Shown: positions 56,996-64,000 of the stretch, piece after piece
How positions within the stretch are numbered: the first letter of the stretch is position 1
How the letters are laid out: each line of letters begins with the position of its first letter
Assembly: GCA_040007095.1 (NCBI GenBank)
Contig: JBDTVS010000117.1
Location: 124,001-188,000 of the forward strand
DNA length: 64,000 nucleotides
Direction: 5' to 3'
Origin: JBDTVS01 sp040007095
GTDB lineage: Bacteria > Acidobacteriota > Vicinamibacteria > Vicinamibacterales > CAVVIG01
The notes under the pieces: model-generated
What the model saw: the letters and a program-made list of their open reading frames with translations, nothing else
Database searches by the model: none
Told to the model about the DNA's origin: nothing
Position numbers and translations under genes: made by a program

Positions 56996-58078
56996 ATGCT
57001 TCGACTGACAGACGACCTTCGCATCACGCAAGTCCGGCCGCTCGTGCCACCCGCGATCCTGCTCGAAGAAATCCCGATCAGCGAAAGTGCGTCCAACCTG
57101 GTGTCCGACACGCGGTTGGCGGTGGCGAACGTCATTGACGGAATCGATCCGCGACTCGTCGTGGTCGTCGGCCCGTGCTCGATCCACGATACCAAGGCGG
57201 CGCTCGAGTACGCGGAATGGCTCCAGCCGCTGGCTGAACGCTACGCCGACCACCTCATCATCATCATGCGCAGCTACTTCGAGAAGCCACGCACGTCGAT
57301 CGGTTGGAAAGGCCTCATCAACGACCCCGACCTCGACGAGAGCTTTCACGTCAACAAAGGTCTACGGCTCGCCCGCAGGTTCCTGCTCGACGTCAACAAC
57401 CTGGGCCTGCCGACGGCATCGGAATACCTCGATACGCAGATTCCCCAGCACATCGCCGACCTGACATCCTGGGTCGCCATCGGCGCACGAACGACAGAAA
57501 GCCAGGTGCATCGCGAGCTCGCCTCCGGCCTCTCGATGCCGGTCGGGTTCAAGAACAGCACGGACGGGAATACCCAAACAGCCGTCGACGCGGTCGTGAC
57601 GGCGGGATCGCCGCATTGGTTTCCGTCGGTCACGAAGCAGGGGGTGTCGGCCATCTTTCAAACGACCGGCAACAGCACGTGTCACGTCATCCTGCGCGGG
57701 GGCACGGGAACGGGTCCGAACTTCGACGCCGAGCACGTGGCCAAGGTCTGCGGACGATTGGCCGCGAAGGGACTGCGGCAAACCGTGATGATCGACTGTT
57801 CCCACGGAAACAGTCTCAAGGATCATCGTAAACAGGCGGACGTGGCCGCCTCGATCTGCGAGCAGGTCGCCGGAGGCTCGTGGCAGATTTTCGGCACGAT
57901 GCTGGAGAGCAACCTGCTGGAAGGACGGCAGGACTACGTCCCTGGCCGGCCGGCGGTCTACGGTCAGAGCATTACCGATGCCTGTATCTCGCTGGCGCAC
58001 ACCGAACCGATCTTGGAACGGTTGGCGACGGCCCGACAGGCGCGCGGCACGATCACCAAGGCGGACTCTGCAAGATGA
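56996..58078 (+). CDS. aroF: 3-deoxy-7-phosphoheptulonate synthase (DAHP synthase, class I)
   Basis: 360 residues from ATG 56996 (MLRLTDDLRITQVRPLVPP); the frame upstream to 56774 is not part of the gene. Class I alpha AroF/G/H type. PEP and metal-site motifs: VVVGPCSIHDTKAALEYAEWL, IIIMRSYFEKPRTSIGWKGLINDPDLD, LPTASEYLDTQIPQHIADLTSWVAIGARTTESQVHRELASGLSMPVGFKNSTDG, HVILRGGTGTGPNFDA, QTVMIDCSHGNSLKDH and GTMLESNLLEGRQD. It makes the first committed step of aromatic amino acid and chorismate synthesis from PEP and erythrose 4-phosphate. Length is normal. Which of the paralogues (F, G, H) it equals cannot be told. No other shikimate gene is nearby. Confidence 0.95.
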   Translation: MLRLTDDLRITQVRPLVPPAILLEEIPISESASNLVSDTRLAVANVIDGIDPRLVVVVGPCSIHDTKAALEYAEWLQPLAERYADHLIIIMRSYFEKPRTSIGWKGLINDPDLDESFHVNKGLRLARRFLLDVNNLGLPTASEYLDTQIPQHIADLTSWVAIGARTTESQVHRELASGLSMPVGFKNSTDGNTQTAVDAVVTAGSPHWFPSVTKQGVSAIFQTTGNSTCHVILRGGTGTGPNFDAEHVAKVCGRLAAKGLRQTVMIDCSHGNSLKDHRKQADVAASICEQVAGGSWQIFGTMLESNLLEGRQDYVPGRPAVYGQSITDACISLAHTEPILERLATARQARGTITKADSAR

Positions 58079-58644
58079 TGCTGGTCCAACGCGCACCGGC
58101 GCGATACACTTTCCACGTGCGTCAGCCTCTTTGTGTCCTGCTCCTGCTGTTTCTTTCGAGCGGCCTGTTCGCTGAATCAGCAGGCGGACTACGCTGGACG
58201 GCGCCGGCGGGTTGGAAGCCCCAGGGCGCACAGCCGATGCGTGCCGCGACGTATGCCATCGCCGCAGCGCCCGGCGACAAGGCCGCCGCTGAATGCGGCG
58301 TGTACTTCTTTGGCGCCGGACAGGGCGGCACGGTTGAGGCAAATATCGAGCGTTGGAAGAGCCAGTTCCGTGCTCCGGGCGGCAAGCCGGCGGCAGCGGA
58401 GGTCGCCACGCGCAAGGTTCGCGACCTCACGATCACCACCATCGACACATCAGGTGATTACTCGGGAATGGGTGGTCCCGTCGCGCCCGCGCAGCATGCC
58501 GTCCCCGGCTACCGCCTGCTCGGAGCCATCGTCGAGAGCCGCGGCGGCAACATCTTCATCAAGTTCACCGGGCCGGCCAACACGATCGCGGCGAACCGAC
58601 AGAAGTTCCAGCAACTCCTCGCATCGTTCCAGCCCGACAAGTAA
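58075..58644 (+). CDS. Exported protein of unknown function
   Basis: 189 residues if started at ATG 58075, which overlaps the stop of the DAHP synthase gene (ATGA). A GTG at 58117 is preceded, 6 nt earlier, by TACACT (58105-58110) and would give a tighter signal peptide (RQPLCVLLLLFLSSGLFA). The mature protein contains LRWTAPAGWKPQGAQPMRAATYAI, AECGVYFFGAGQGGTVEANIERWKSQF, VRDLTITTIDTSGDYSGMGGP and GYRLLGAIVESRGGNIFIKFTGPANTIA. That pattern (W..P.GW......MR.A.Y ... C.V..FG.GQGG....N..RW..QF) is common in bacterial exported proteins of unknown role. Function cannot be assigned. Confidence 0.82.
   Translation: MMLVQRAPARYTFHVRQPLCVLLLLFLSSGLFAESAGGLRWTAPAGWKPQGAQPMRAATYAIAAAPGDKAAAECGVYFFGAGQGGTVEANIERWKSQFRAPGGKPAAAEVATRKVRDLTITTIDTSGDYSGMGGPVAPAQHAVPGYRLLGAIVESRGGNIFIKFTGPANTIAANRQKFQQLLASFQPDK
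58105..58110 (+). promoter_or_regulatory. -10-like hexamer for a leaderless GTG start
   Basis: TACACT, 6 nt before GTG 58117 inside the first codons of the exported-protein frame. The same spacing is seen at 3076-3088 and 11942-11954. No -35 box is evident. Confidence 0.3.
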
Positions 58645-58647
58645 GGG

Positions 58648-59115
58648 CTATCGCTGCCGTCCAAGCCTGACCACGATCTCGTATTCCGCCCTGGTCACCG
58701 GCTGCACCGACAGCCGGCTGCCTTTCCTGGTCACCATCATCTGCTCGAGGCCTCTCGTGGCCTTCAGCGTCTCGAGCGAAACGACCTCTGGAAAGCGCTC
58801 GACAAATGCCAGATCGACCATGTACCAGACCGGCGAGGCCTTGTCGCTGGCGGCGTCGAAATACTTGTGGCCTTTCTTCCAGGCGAAGCGATCCGGATAT
58901 CCGGCCCTGGCAATCTTCGCGAGTCCGGTGACGCCGGACGGCTCGGCGTTCGAGGCGTAGAACAGCACCGGATCGCCTTCCCGCGTCTCGTCACGCAGGA
59001 AGTTGCGCGCCTGGTAGTTGCGGACCCCCTCCCAGGAAGTGCGGCCGTCACGCGACAGGTCGTCGATCGTGTACGCGCTCGGCTCGCACTTCATCAGCCA
59101 GCAACGGCTCGTCAT
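58648..59115 (-). CDS. EVE domain protein
   Basis: 155 residues. The PUA-like EVE domain (family typical length about 140-155) fills the protein: CWLMKCEPSAYTIDDLSRDG, SWEGVRNYQARNFLRDETREGDPVLFYASNAEPSGVTGLAKIAR, PVWYMVDLAFVERFPEVVSLETLKATRGLEQMMVTRKGSRLSVQPV. EVE domains are thought to recognise modified bases in DNA or RNA. There is no visible ribosome binding site, because a Family B hairpin begins 8 bp upstream of the ATG. The gene is convergent with the exported-protein gene; 3 bp separate the stops. Confidence 0.92.
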   Translation of the reverse strand: MTSRCWLMKCEPSAYTIDDLSRDGRTSWEGVRNYQARNFLRDETREGDPVLFYASNAEPSGVTGLAKIARAGYPDRFAWKKGHKYFDAASDKASPVWYMVDLAFVERFPEVVSLETLKATRGLEQMMVTRKGSRLSVQPVTRAEYEIVVRLGRQR

Positions 59116-59123
59116 TGACTAAG

Positions 59124-59279
59124 GACCCGTTCAGGAATAAAGGTGCCAATTATGGGCGCCGAGGCGCCCGCCCGGCGAGGCGCAAGGAGCGCGCATACCG
59201 GGCGTATGTAAGCGACGAGCAACGAAGCCCGGCGGGACGCATCGGTGGCCAGAATGGCACCTTTATTTCTGAACGGGTC
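59124..59279. repeat. Family B hairpin element, copy 3, flanked by CTAAG direct repeats
   Basis: Outer arms GACCCGTTCAGGAATAAAGG (59124 onward) and CCTTTATTTCTGAACGGGTC (ending 59279) differ at one position. The core has GGCGAGGCGCAAGGAGCGCG, CATAC-CGGGC-GTATG at the tip, and AGCGACGAGCAACGAAGCCC. CTAAG stands directly on both sides (59119-59123 and 59280-59284), like a 5-bp target-site duplication. It fills the whole gap between two minus-strand genes: the EVE start codon lies 8 bp from one end, and the stop codon of the 62-residue gene is at the other end. Confidence 0.85.
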
Positions 59280-59468
59280 CTAAGAGCTTCGAGCTTGATG
59301 CTCGGTGGCAATGGCCGCGTAGATCCGATCGGTCAGGTCGCGCAGGTGGGTCAGCTTGTGTTCGCTGATCGCCTTGTTGCCAGACGCGAGCCCTTCCGGA
59401 TCGATCGTGCGACTCTGGATGAGCGCCGCGGCGATGATGGCTTTCGTTCGAATCTCTGCATCTGTCAT
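59280..59468 (-). CDS. Small helical protein of unknown function
   Basis: 62 residues. ATG 59468 with ATGAGG about 8 nt upstream (GAGG site). The sequence TDAEIRTKAIIAAALIQSRT and HKLTHLRDLTDRIYAAIATEH forms two helices, typical of small cytosolic bacterial proteins. Its TAG stop uses the last base of the codon exactly at the boundary of the Family B element, so the original protein may have been longer. Probably real given the ribosome binding site and spacing (21 bp after the next gene's stop), but no homologue is known to me. Confidence 0.55.
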   Translation of the reverse strand: MTDAEIRTKAIIAAALIQSRTIDPEGLASGNKAISEHKLTHLRDLTDRIYAAIATEHQARSS

Positions 59469-59489
59469 CGAAACCTCATGTACGGAGGG

Positions 59490-60224
59490 TCACGGGGACG
59501 CGGGCGACCCGAGCGAATACACCAGCTTCAGCTCCGATCCAATCACGCGTCGTCGCTCAGTATCCTCAAGTCTGACTCGAAGCACCATCTGTTTCGTCGC
59601 CGCGAGCAACGTGTAGGTGAGTGCCAGCTTGAGGCGGCTGCTGAGCGCGTACTCCGTGACGAGGCGCGGGCCCTCCCAATGCGTCGTGCTCGTGACAGTC
59701 GCCAATCCCACCTGATGATCGTTGCCGCTGTCGTCGGTTTGAAAGAACTGCGTGCGATCCTGGGCGTCGTTGATCACGAAACTGGGATCGTGGTGCGAGA
59801 TCACGATCGTGGCTGATGCCTTTCTCAGCTGGTCGGTCAGCGCCTGGAGTCGTACTTTTTCTTCGGCAGTGCGATCGTTCGACGTATCGCGGTCGTCGCG
59901 ACGCGAGCTGCCGCCGATGCTCCCGCGGCCACCCCGCCTCGAGCCGCCGCCAAATCCACCGGGACGCTGATTGCCTCGACCCTGCGGGGGATCGAAGCTC
60001 GCCTTCGACGGATCGTGGCTGATGCTGCGATCCAGGGTCCAGGTGCCGGAAAAGTCCGGTCGGGCCTCGGCCACGGCGGGTGCGGGTGGCGCGGTCTGCA
60101 AAGTGGCCTGCGCTGGGCCTGTCGGGGCCGGCGTCGCTGGCGCCGGCGTTGTAGGCGCCGGCGACAAGCGCGGGGAGATCAGGACACACGCGAGAGCGAT
60201 ACATGCATTCGCAGGAAGTCTCAT
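59490..60224 (-). CDS. Exported protein with Pro/Thr and Gly/Arg-rich regions
   Basis: 244 residues. A hydrophobic N-terminus (MRLPANACIALACVLISP) acts as signal peptide. It is followed by a Pro/Thr/Ala linker (PTTPAPATPAPTGPAQ) and then RPDFSGTWTLDRSISHDPSK, the PDFSGTW start common in acidobacterial exported proteins. A Gly/Arg-rich insert (GGFGGGSRRGGRGSIGG) separates it from a second beta-rich part (LVITHWEG-like TSTTHWEGPRLVTEYALSSRLKLALTY). The fold resembles lipocalin-like exported proteins with DFSGTW...W.L. motifs. Function unknown. Confidence 0.75.
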   Translation of the reverse strand: MRLPANACIALACVLISPRLSPAPTTPAPATPAPTGPAQATLQTAPPAPAVAEARPDFSGTWTLDRSISHDPSKASFDPPQGRGNQRPGGFGGGSRRGGRGSIGGSSRRDDRDTSNDRTAEEKVRLQALTDQLRKASATIVISHHDPSFVINDAQDRTQFFQTDDSGNDHQVGLATVTSTTHWEGPRLVTEYALSSRLKLALTYTLLAATKQMVLRVRLEDTERRRVIGSELKLVYSLGSPASP

Positions 60225-60328
60225 GGTATCCAGAAATACGAAGCCCCCCGAACCGCCGTTTCAGAGTGTCAGCGATCTCCAAATGCTTCCCTTACGAACG
60301 CCCGCCGGCAAACGGACCAGCGTGCAAA

Positions 60329-60413
60329 GGAACCGCAAAGACACAATGACACACCCACCAAAGAGTGCCGGGGCAGTTGGACGTACCACCGAGTTCGCCG
60401 AGCGCACCGAGCC
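60329..60413. repeat. Two Family A half arms
   Basis: 60329-60363 is an AACCGCAAAGACACAATGAC-type arm and 60384-60413 a TACCACCGAGTTCGCCGAGC-type arm, both in the same orientation and without partners. They are probably remnants of nested elements whose right halves were lost. They lie between two minus-strand genes. Confidence 0.55.
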
Positions 60414-60426
60414 AAGAAGGGCGTTC

Positions 60427-60720
60427 TCACGCTCCGCTGAATGCCACTCGAGCGCGCTCGGCCTGCAGCTCGTGCAAGAGCCGCATCACGTTATAGCCCG
60501 TGAGCTCGATGAGCACGGTCGTCACTTTCTCATGCAGCTCGTCGCCGAGCTCCGCTTCGAGCGTCTTCATCGCCGCTACCAATCGGCGTTCCTGGCCGTC
60601 CAGCTCCGTTTTGGAAATCACTCCGTCGGCGAGCGCGCTCGTAAACGACTCCAGCTTCTGCAGCTGTTCCTGAATCATCTGGTGCTCTGCATGCTCGTCG
60701 AACCAGCTTGTCCGTGCCAC
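60427..60720 (-). CDS. Small coiled-coil protein of unknown function
   Basis: 97 residues from GTG 60720, which has the strong site AAGGAGG 5 nt upstream (the longer frame to 60792 lacks one). Helical throughout: DEHAEHQMIQEQLQKLESFTSALADG, QERRLVAAMKTLEAELGDELHEKV and VMRLLHELQAERARVAFSG. It is the last gene of the minus-strand group with the AAA ATPase (90 bp away) and the membrane protein. It could be an adaptor or regulator of the ATPase; this is position-based inference. Confidence 0.72.
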   Translation of the reverse strand: MARTSWFDEHAEHQMIQEQLQKLESFTSALADGVISKTELDGQERRLVAAMKTLEAELGDELHEKVTTVLIELTGYNVMRLLHELQAERARVAFSGA

Positions 60721-60810
60721 GACTGCCTCCTTATGTGTCCGCGACCTGTCGGCAATCCGCCAGCAGGCGGCCGCGGCGGTCTCTGCGTTCAATCTGTCCC
60801 GGGCTATCCA

Positions 60811-62583
60811 TTACATCGCTTCCACGATCTGTTTGAGCGCCGTCAGCCTCGTCTGCAGCTTCGCGCGGCCGCCGTCCAACGCGATCGTCCCGAGAATCGC
60901 CGGCGGCAGAAACTGACGATCGGTGCATTCGAGAATCGCCGCCGTTTCCTGCAGCTCGCGCTCGAGGCCCTGGGTGGACGGCATGAACTGCGCCACGACT
61001 TCGGCCAGCGACTCACGCGTGATGTGATCGGCGCCGGCCAGAAGCGACGAGCGCCATGCCCGGCCGACGATCCCCTCGATATCCGCGCCCGAGAGGTGTC
61101 CGAGTTGCGGAATCGGCGGCACGTCGTCGATCGACACGCGCGATCCCAGCTTGTTCGCAAGAATCACGAACATCTGACGGACTTCGCTCTCGTCGGTCGG
61201 GTAGAACAACGGAATGTGGACCTCGGCTCGTCCCTGGCGCTTGAGATCGATTGGCAGCAGGTCGGGACGCGCCGTCAGCAGCATCCAGATGATCCGTCCG
61301 CGGTACTGCGTGTCGCCCATCTGCGCCGCAATCATCGCGAATACACGGCTCGACGTGCCGGAATCCCCGTCCTGCTCGCGGCTGCCAAGCGCGGCGTCCG
61401 CTTCGTCGACCACCACCACGACCGGGCCCATCGCGCGCAGGACCGACAGCACACGCTCGAGGTTGCCTTCCGTCTCGCCCACGTACTTCGATCGAAAGTT
61501 CTTCAGGATCACGCACGGCACGCCAATCTCGCCGCTCACGCACTGCGCGAGAAACGACTTGCCCGTGCCGACTGGGCCGCAAATCAAATATCCCATCGGC
61601 AGACTGTCGAGGACGCCTCGTTTGAGGAGCGCTGCGTCCTGGCGGAAACGGTCCTTCGCGGCCTCGTGACCGACGACCGTGTCGAGCGTCCATTTCGGCT
61701 CGATGAACTCGAGCAGGCCTCGACACTGCCGCTCCAGCAGGCGTTTCTTCAACGACCGGAACACGGCGCCGTCGAGGCGGCGTCCGCTTTCGCGCGCCGA
61801 CTGAATCAACACGTTGAGATCGGTCAGCGAGATGCCGGCGGTCAGCTTCGCGAGCCCCGCCACCTCGAAATCGGAGAAATCCTTGATCGAACCCCCGCCG
61901 CTCGAGGTCTGGATAAACGTCTCGCGCTCCTGTTCGTCTGGCAGCGGGACTTCGATCGTGGCGGCGTGCGGATTGCCCGCGAGGCGATCGCTCACCTCCG
62001 TCAGCTTCTCGTCGACGAGCACGAACGCCATGTTGAGCTGTTTGACCTGCGGGCTCATCGCCCAATTCACCATCGTCACGAGCTCGGAGGAGGCCTGTAG
62101 ATTGAGGCGTCCGGGCTCGCCGGCGGGGAACACGTAGGAGGCCTGATCCATGATCACCGCAAGGCTCAGGCGGTCGCCCTCCGCGGCCATGACGTTGTGA
62201 CGTACGAGCCGATCGAGCACCGCGAACGCGGTGGCCGGATCTTTCGCCATCCCGCTCAAGTCGCCGACTTTCCTGTTGGCGAGCGCCACCATCTCCTTGA
62301 GCCGCCGCTCGTCACGTCCAGCGAACGCACGCAATCCCCGTCCGAGGTCGTAATGCAGCACGAGCGACCATCGGCCGAAGAGCTGCTCGGCGAGAAATTC
62401 GGCAAGAACGCCGTACCGCAGCTCGTCGCCGGCGCCGATGCGCACGAGATCGTAGGTATTGCCGTGAAGCACGAACGCGGCCGTCGTTCCCGAGAAATAG
62501 AGCTCGGCCAGCTGGGCCGCCCAGGGCGGGAACCAGGCGGGCAGCTTCTCCGGCGAACGGCGGAGCAGCGGATCGGGCGTCAT
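60811..62583 (-). CDS. AAA+ ATPase (Ycf46-like layout) with an N-terminal dynein-like region
   Basis: 590 residues. The C-terminal AAA module is standard. Walker A GPVGTGKS is at 336-343, Walker B VVVVVDEAD at 388-396, the second region of homology follows (AQMGDTQYRGRIIWMLLTARPDLLPIDLKRQGRAEVHIP), and a lid holds LGHLSGADIEGIVGRAW. The N-terminal 300 residues form a separate P-loop-like or degenerate AAA region (about 30-200: AFVLHGNTYDLVRIG ... LSLAVIMDQASYVFPAGE ... NMAFVLVDEKLTEVSDRL) without a clear Walker A. It is coupled to the membrane protein gene (ATGA overlap, 62580-62583). Cytosolic motor or chaperone role; the client is unknown. Confidence 0.85.
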   Translation of the reverse strand: MTPDPLLRRSPEKLPAWFPPWAAQLAELYFSGTTAAFVLHGNTYDLVRIGAGDELRYGVLAEFLAEQLFGRWSLVLHYDLGRGLRAFAGRDERRLKEMVALANRKVGDLSGMAKDPATAFAVLDRLVRHNVMAAEGDRLSLAVIMDQASYVFPAGEPGRLNLQASSELVTMVNWAMSPQVKQLNMAFVLVDEKLTEVSDRLAGNPHAATIEVPLPDEQERETFIQTSSGGGSIKDFSDFEVAGLAKLTAGISLTDLNVLIQSARESGRRLDGAVFRSLKKRLLERQCRGLLEFIEPKWTLDTVVGHEAAKDRFRQDAALLKRGVLDSLPMGYLICGPVGTGKSFLAQCVSGEIGVPCVILKNFRSKYVGETEGNLERVLSVLRAMGPVVVVVDEADAALGSREQDGDSGTSSRVFAMIAAQMGDTQYRGRIIWMLLTARPDLLPIDLKRQGRAEVHIPLFYPTDESEVRQMFVILANKLGSRVSIDDVPPIPQLGHLSGADIEGIVGRAWRSSLLAGADHITRESLAEVVAQFMPSTQGLERELQETAAILECTDRQFLPPAILGTIALDGGRAKLQTRLTALKQIVEAM

Positions 62584-63494
62584 TGGCGCAGCACTGCGCG
62601 CAGGTCGGCGCCGAGGATGGCCGGCGGCTCTTCGAGCTGATCGGCGAGACCGGTCAGGTGCTGGAGCTCACTGACCGCCTTTTCAGTCTGCCGCATGCTG
62701 TCGGCGGCCGAGTCCACCTGGCTGCTGAGAAAGTCCGGGTCCTGCCTGTTCACGGCCACCTCGGCGAGCGCCTGAATTTTTCCTTCGATACGGTCCAACT
62801 CGAGAGTTACGAACTCGGCGTTTTTCTTCGCGCGACCGTAGTTATCGAGCCGCAGCTCTCCCATCGCAATACTGTCCTGCAGCGATCGGACGACGCGATC
62901 GTCGCCGCCGCTCTGGGCTGTGGTCAGGTTCTTTCGCAGATCCGCCAGCCGCGTCGAAATCTCCTGCTCGTTCATCGTCTGCAGAAAGCGGTCGAGCGCG
63001 GTCTTCGAGAGCAGGAGGCGCAGAAAGAGCCACAGCAGTCGGTCCAGGCCCGGCGTGCGAATCTCCTCGGCCGCACCACCCTGATCGCCGGCGGCGCCTC
63101 GCACGCCGGCCGCGATGCCGCGCATCTCCAGGCAGCGAGCGTGCAGCCTCTCGAACCGCGTGCGCGCATCCATGGGCAGCCCCTTCAGCATCGTGACCAG
63201 CGATACTTGCGGCGGGAGATTCGCCGCGCGTTCTTCGCCTGCCGTCCCGGTGGCGTGGACTTTGGCGTCGATTGCCGAGCGAAACCGGGGAAGCGACACG
63301 AGTCCGGCCAGATACGCCAGTTCGCCGGCGGCGACCAGCGGCAGCAGCACGCCGGCAAGCGGCGTCAGCGCGGCGGCGGCGGCGCCACCGAGAAAGAACA
63401 GCAGGTTCCATCTGAAGAGAAAGGCTTCCTTCAGGTAGTCCGGCATGCCGGCGCCGGAGGAGGACAACGGCTTCACCGGATCTTTGAGAGCCAC
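62580..63494 (-). CDS. Membrane-anchored coiled-coil protein
   Basis: 304 residues from GTG 63494. Two closely spaced membrane helices (about 26-44 and 46-70: LFFLGGAAAAALTPLAGVLLPLVAAGELAYLAGL) are followed by a cytosolic helical region with coiled-coil heptads (NEQEISTRLADLRKNLTTAQ, RVVRSLQDSIAMGELRLDNY, KNAEFVTLELDRIEGKIQALAEVA, DSMRQTEKAVSELQHLTGLADQLEE). I do not recognise the family. It ends in an ATGA overlap with the AAA ATPase gene, implying that the two proteins work as a membrane anchor plus ATPase. It is preceded by an ABC ATPase, 31 bp away. Confidence 0.8.
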   Translation of the reverse strand: MALKDPVKPLSSSGAGMPDYLKEAFLFRWNLLFFLGGAAAAALTPLAGVLLPLVAAGELAYLAGLVSLPRFRSAIDAKVHATGTAGEERAANLPPQVSLVTMLKGLPMDARTRFERLHARCLEMRGIAAGVRGAAGDQGGAAEEIRTPGLDRLLWLFLRLLLSKTALDRFLQTMNEQEISTRLADLRKNLTTAQSGGDDRVVRSLQDSIAMGELRLDNYGRAKKNAEFVTLELDRIEGKIQALAEVAVNRQDPDFLSSQVDSAADSMRQTEKAVSELQHLTGLADQLEEPPAILGADLRAVLRQ

Positions 63495-63525
63495 CGTTAA
63501 CGGCCTGTCCTGCTCATGCCGGCCA

Positions 63526-64000
63526 CTAGTCGCCCGCTCGCGTGGACGTGGCCAGTCCATCCATCAGGTCGCGGATCGCGCAGACCCGCTCGACAAACGC
63601 CGGTTCGCGCAGCATCTCCTTTGGCGGATGGGTCGGCGGCGGCACGAGCATCTCCTGGATGATCGTACCCGGCGACGACGAAAACACGTAGACGCGGTCG
63701 CCGAGATAGATCGCCTCCTCGATCGAGTGCGTGACGAAGAACACCGTCGCCTGCGCTTCCTTCCAGAGATCGACCAGCAGCTGCTGCATGTGCAGCCTCG
63801 TCGTCGGATCGAGCGCGCCGAACGGCTCGTCCATCAGGATGATGCGCGGCGCGAGGACCAGGGTGCGGGCGATCGCCACACGCTGGCGCATGCCGCCCGA
63901 CAGCTCGCTGGGATACTTCAGGGCGTCGCGCTTCACATCGAGGCCGACCTTGCCGATCCACTCGCGCGCCAGCTCGCGCCGTTCGCGCACCGGCATCCCC
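63526..64000 (-). CDS. ABC transporter ATP-binding protein, C-terminal part (nitrate/sulfonate/taurine type)
   Basis: About 158 residues of the C-terminal part; the Walker A half lies beyond the right edge. The signature motif LSGGMRQRVAIARTL is complete, and so is Walker B with the D-loop (IILMDEPFGALDPTTR), then the switch His in VFFVTHSIEEAIYLGDRVYVF. This LSGGMRQRVAIARAL ... LMDEPFGALDxxTR ... THxxxEAxxLxDR arrangement is typical of TauB/SsuB/NrtD ATPases. The C-terminal tail PPTHPPKEMLREPAFVERVCAIRDLMDG also fits. The matching permease and binding protein are not in the window. The gene is close to the membrane/AAA pair and may be co-transcribed. Confidence 0.9.
   Translation of the reverse strand, partial: GMPVRERRELAREWIGKVGLDVKRDALKYPSELSGGMRQRVAIARTLVLAPRIILMDEPFGALDPTTRLHMQQLLVDLWKEAQATVFFVTHSIEEAIYLGDRVYVFSSSPGTIIQEMLVPPPTHPPKEMLREPAFVERVCAIRDLMDGLATSTRAGD

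Noticed and set aside
38917..59279. Family B elements as insertion sequences
   Set aside because: They have no open frame and no transposase in or near them. At most they are non-autonomous.
59971..62100. 709-aa plus-strand frame opposite the AAA ATPase
   Set aside because: Mirror frame. The ATPase motifs are on the minus strand.
1..64000. tRNA, rRNA, CRISPR arrays, prophage or integrase genes
   Set aside because: None seen on reading both strands. The repeats present are inverted and intergenic, not spaced direct repeats.

Overview
The window looks like chromosome of a high-GC environmental bacterium, most probably an Acidobacteriota of the Vicinamibacteria type. That is inferred from gene content, because no rRNA or marker gene is present. 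The clues are many exported PQQ-like beta-propeller proteins, a DUF1552/DUF1592/ankyrin group, a DUF6152 pair, a sorbosone-dehydrogenase-like protein, a DACNV/diadenylate-cyclase-like protein and a MoxR/DUF58/VWA (Bat) operon. No tRNA, rRNA, CRISPR array, transposase, integrase or prophage gene was seen. Both edges cut genes: an unknown protein on the left and an ABC transporter ATPase on the right.

Layout. 0-12 kb: truncated unknown gene, an amidohydrolase, and six exported beta-propeller proteins, the last three in an overlapping operon (6766-11710). 12-18 kb: radical SAM (HemN-like), hotdog thioesterase, PaaK-like acyl-CoA ligase and flavin-dependent halogenase-like oxidoreductase, which look like one small biosynthetic cluster, then a seventh propeller. 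18-24.7 kb: exported lectin-like protein; a minus-strand group of Tat-exported ThDP enzyme, cytochrome c and sodium/solute symporter; an NPP-type phosphodiesterase. 24.7-31.2 kb: Bat operon (MoxR, DUF58, BatD-like, two VWA proteins, one linker protein). 31.2-39 kb: thioesterase, DUF6152 and partner, sorbosone-dehydrogenase-like protein, Uma2 protein, an unknown c-type haem protein with an ankyrin protein, MFS transporter. 39-48.4 kb: zinc-ribbon protein plus M28 peptidase, GYD protein, ankyrin/DUF1552/DUF1592 group, a small exported protein. 48.8-51.5 kb: FMN-binding protein, NosR-like ferredoxin and ApbE, a flavin-based electron-transfer module. 51.8-59.5 kb: acetyltransferase, cupin, acyl-CoA-dehydrogenase-like flavoprotein, coiled-coil protein, DACNV protein, DAHP synthase, EVE protein. 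59.5-64 kb: small exported and coiled-coil proteins, an AAA ATPase, a membrane coiled-coil protein and the ABC ATPase.

The main non-coding signal is a dense set of hairpin repeats in the intergenic gaps. Family A consists of hairpins whose arms are imperfect 9-nt tandem units (ACGAAGACA, CGCAGAGGA or CACCGAGGA types). It recurs at least nine times, sometimes as half elements, and one copy runs through the 5' end of a propeller gene and encodes its signal peptide. Family B consists of three hairpins of about 160 bp at 38.9, 55.4 and 59.1 kb. They share an inner core, but each copy has its own, internally complementary outer arms. One Family B copy is flanked by a 5-bp direct repeat and supplies the stop codon of a neighbouring gene. 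Minor families are ATGGGGTGATGG-type and GAGTTTTGAGTTC-type repeats. Several genes have a -10-like hexamer exactly 6 nt before a GTG start, which suggests leaderless transcripts.
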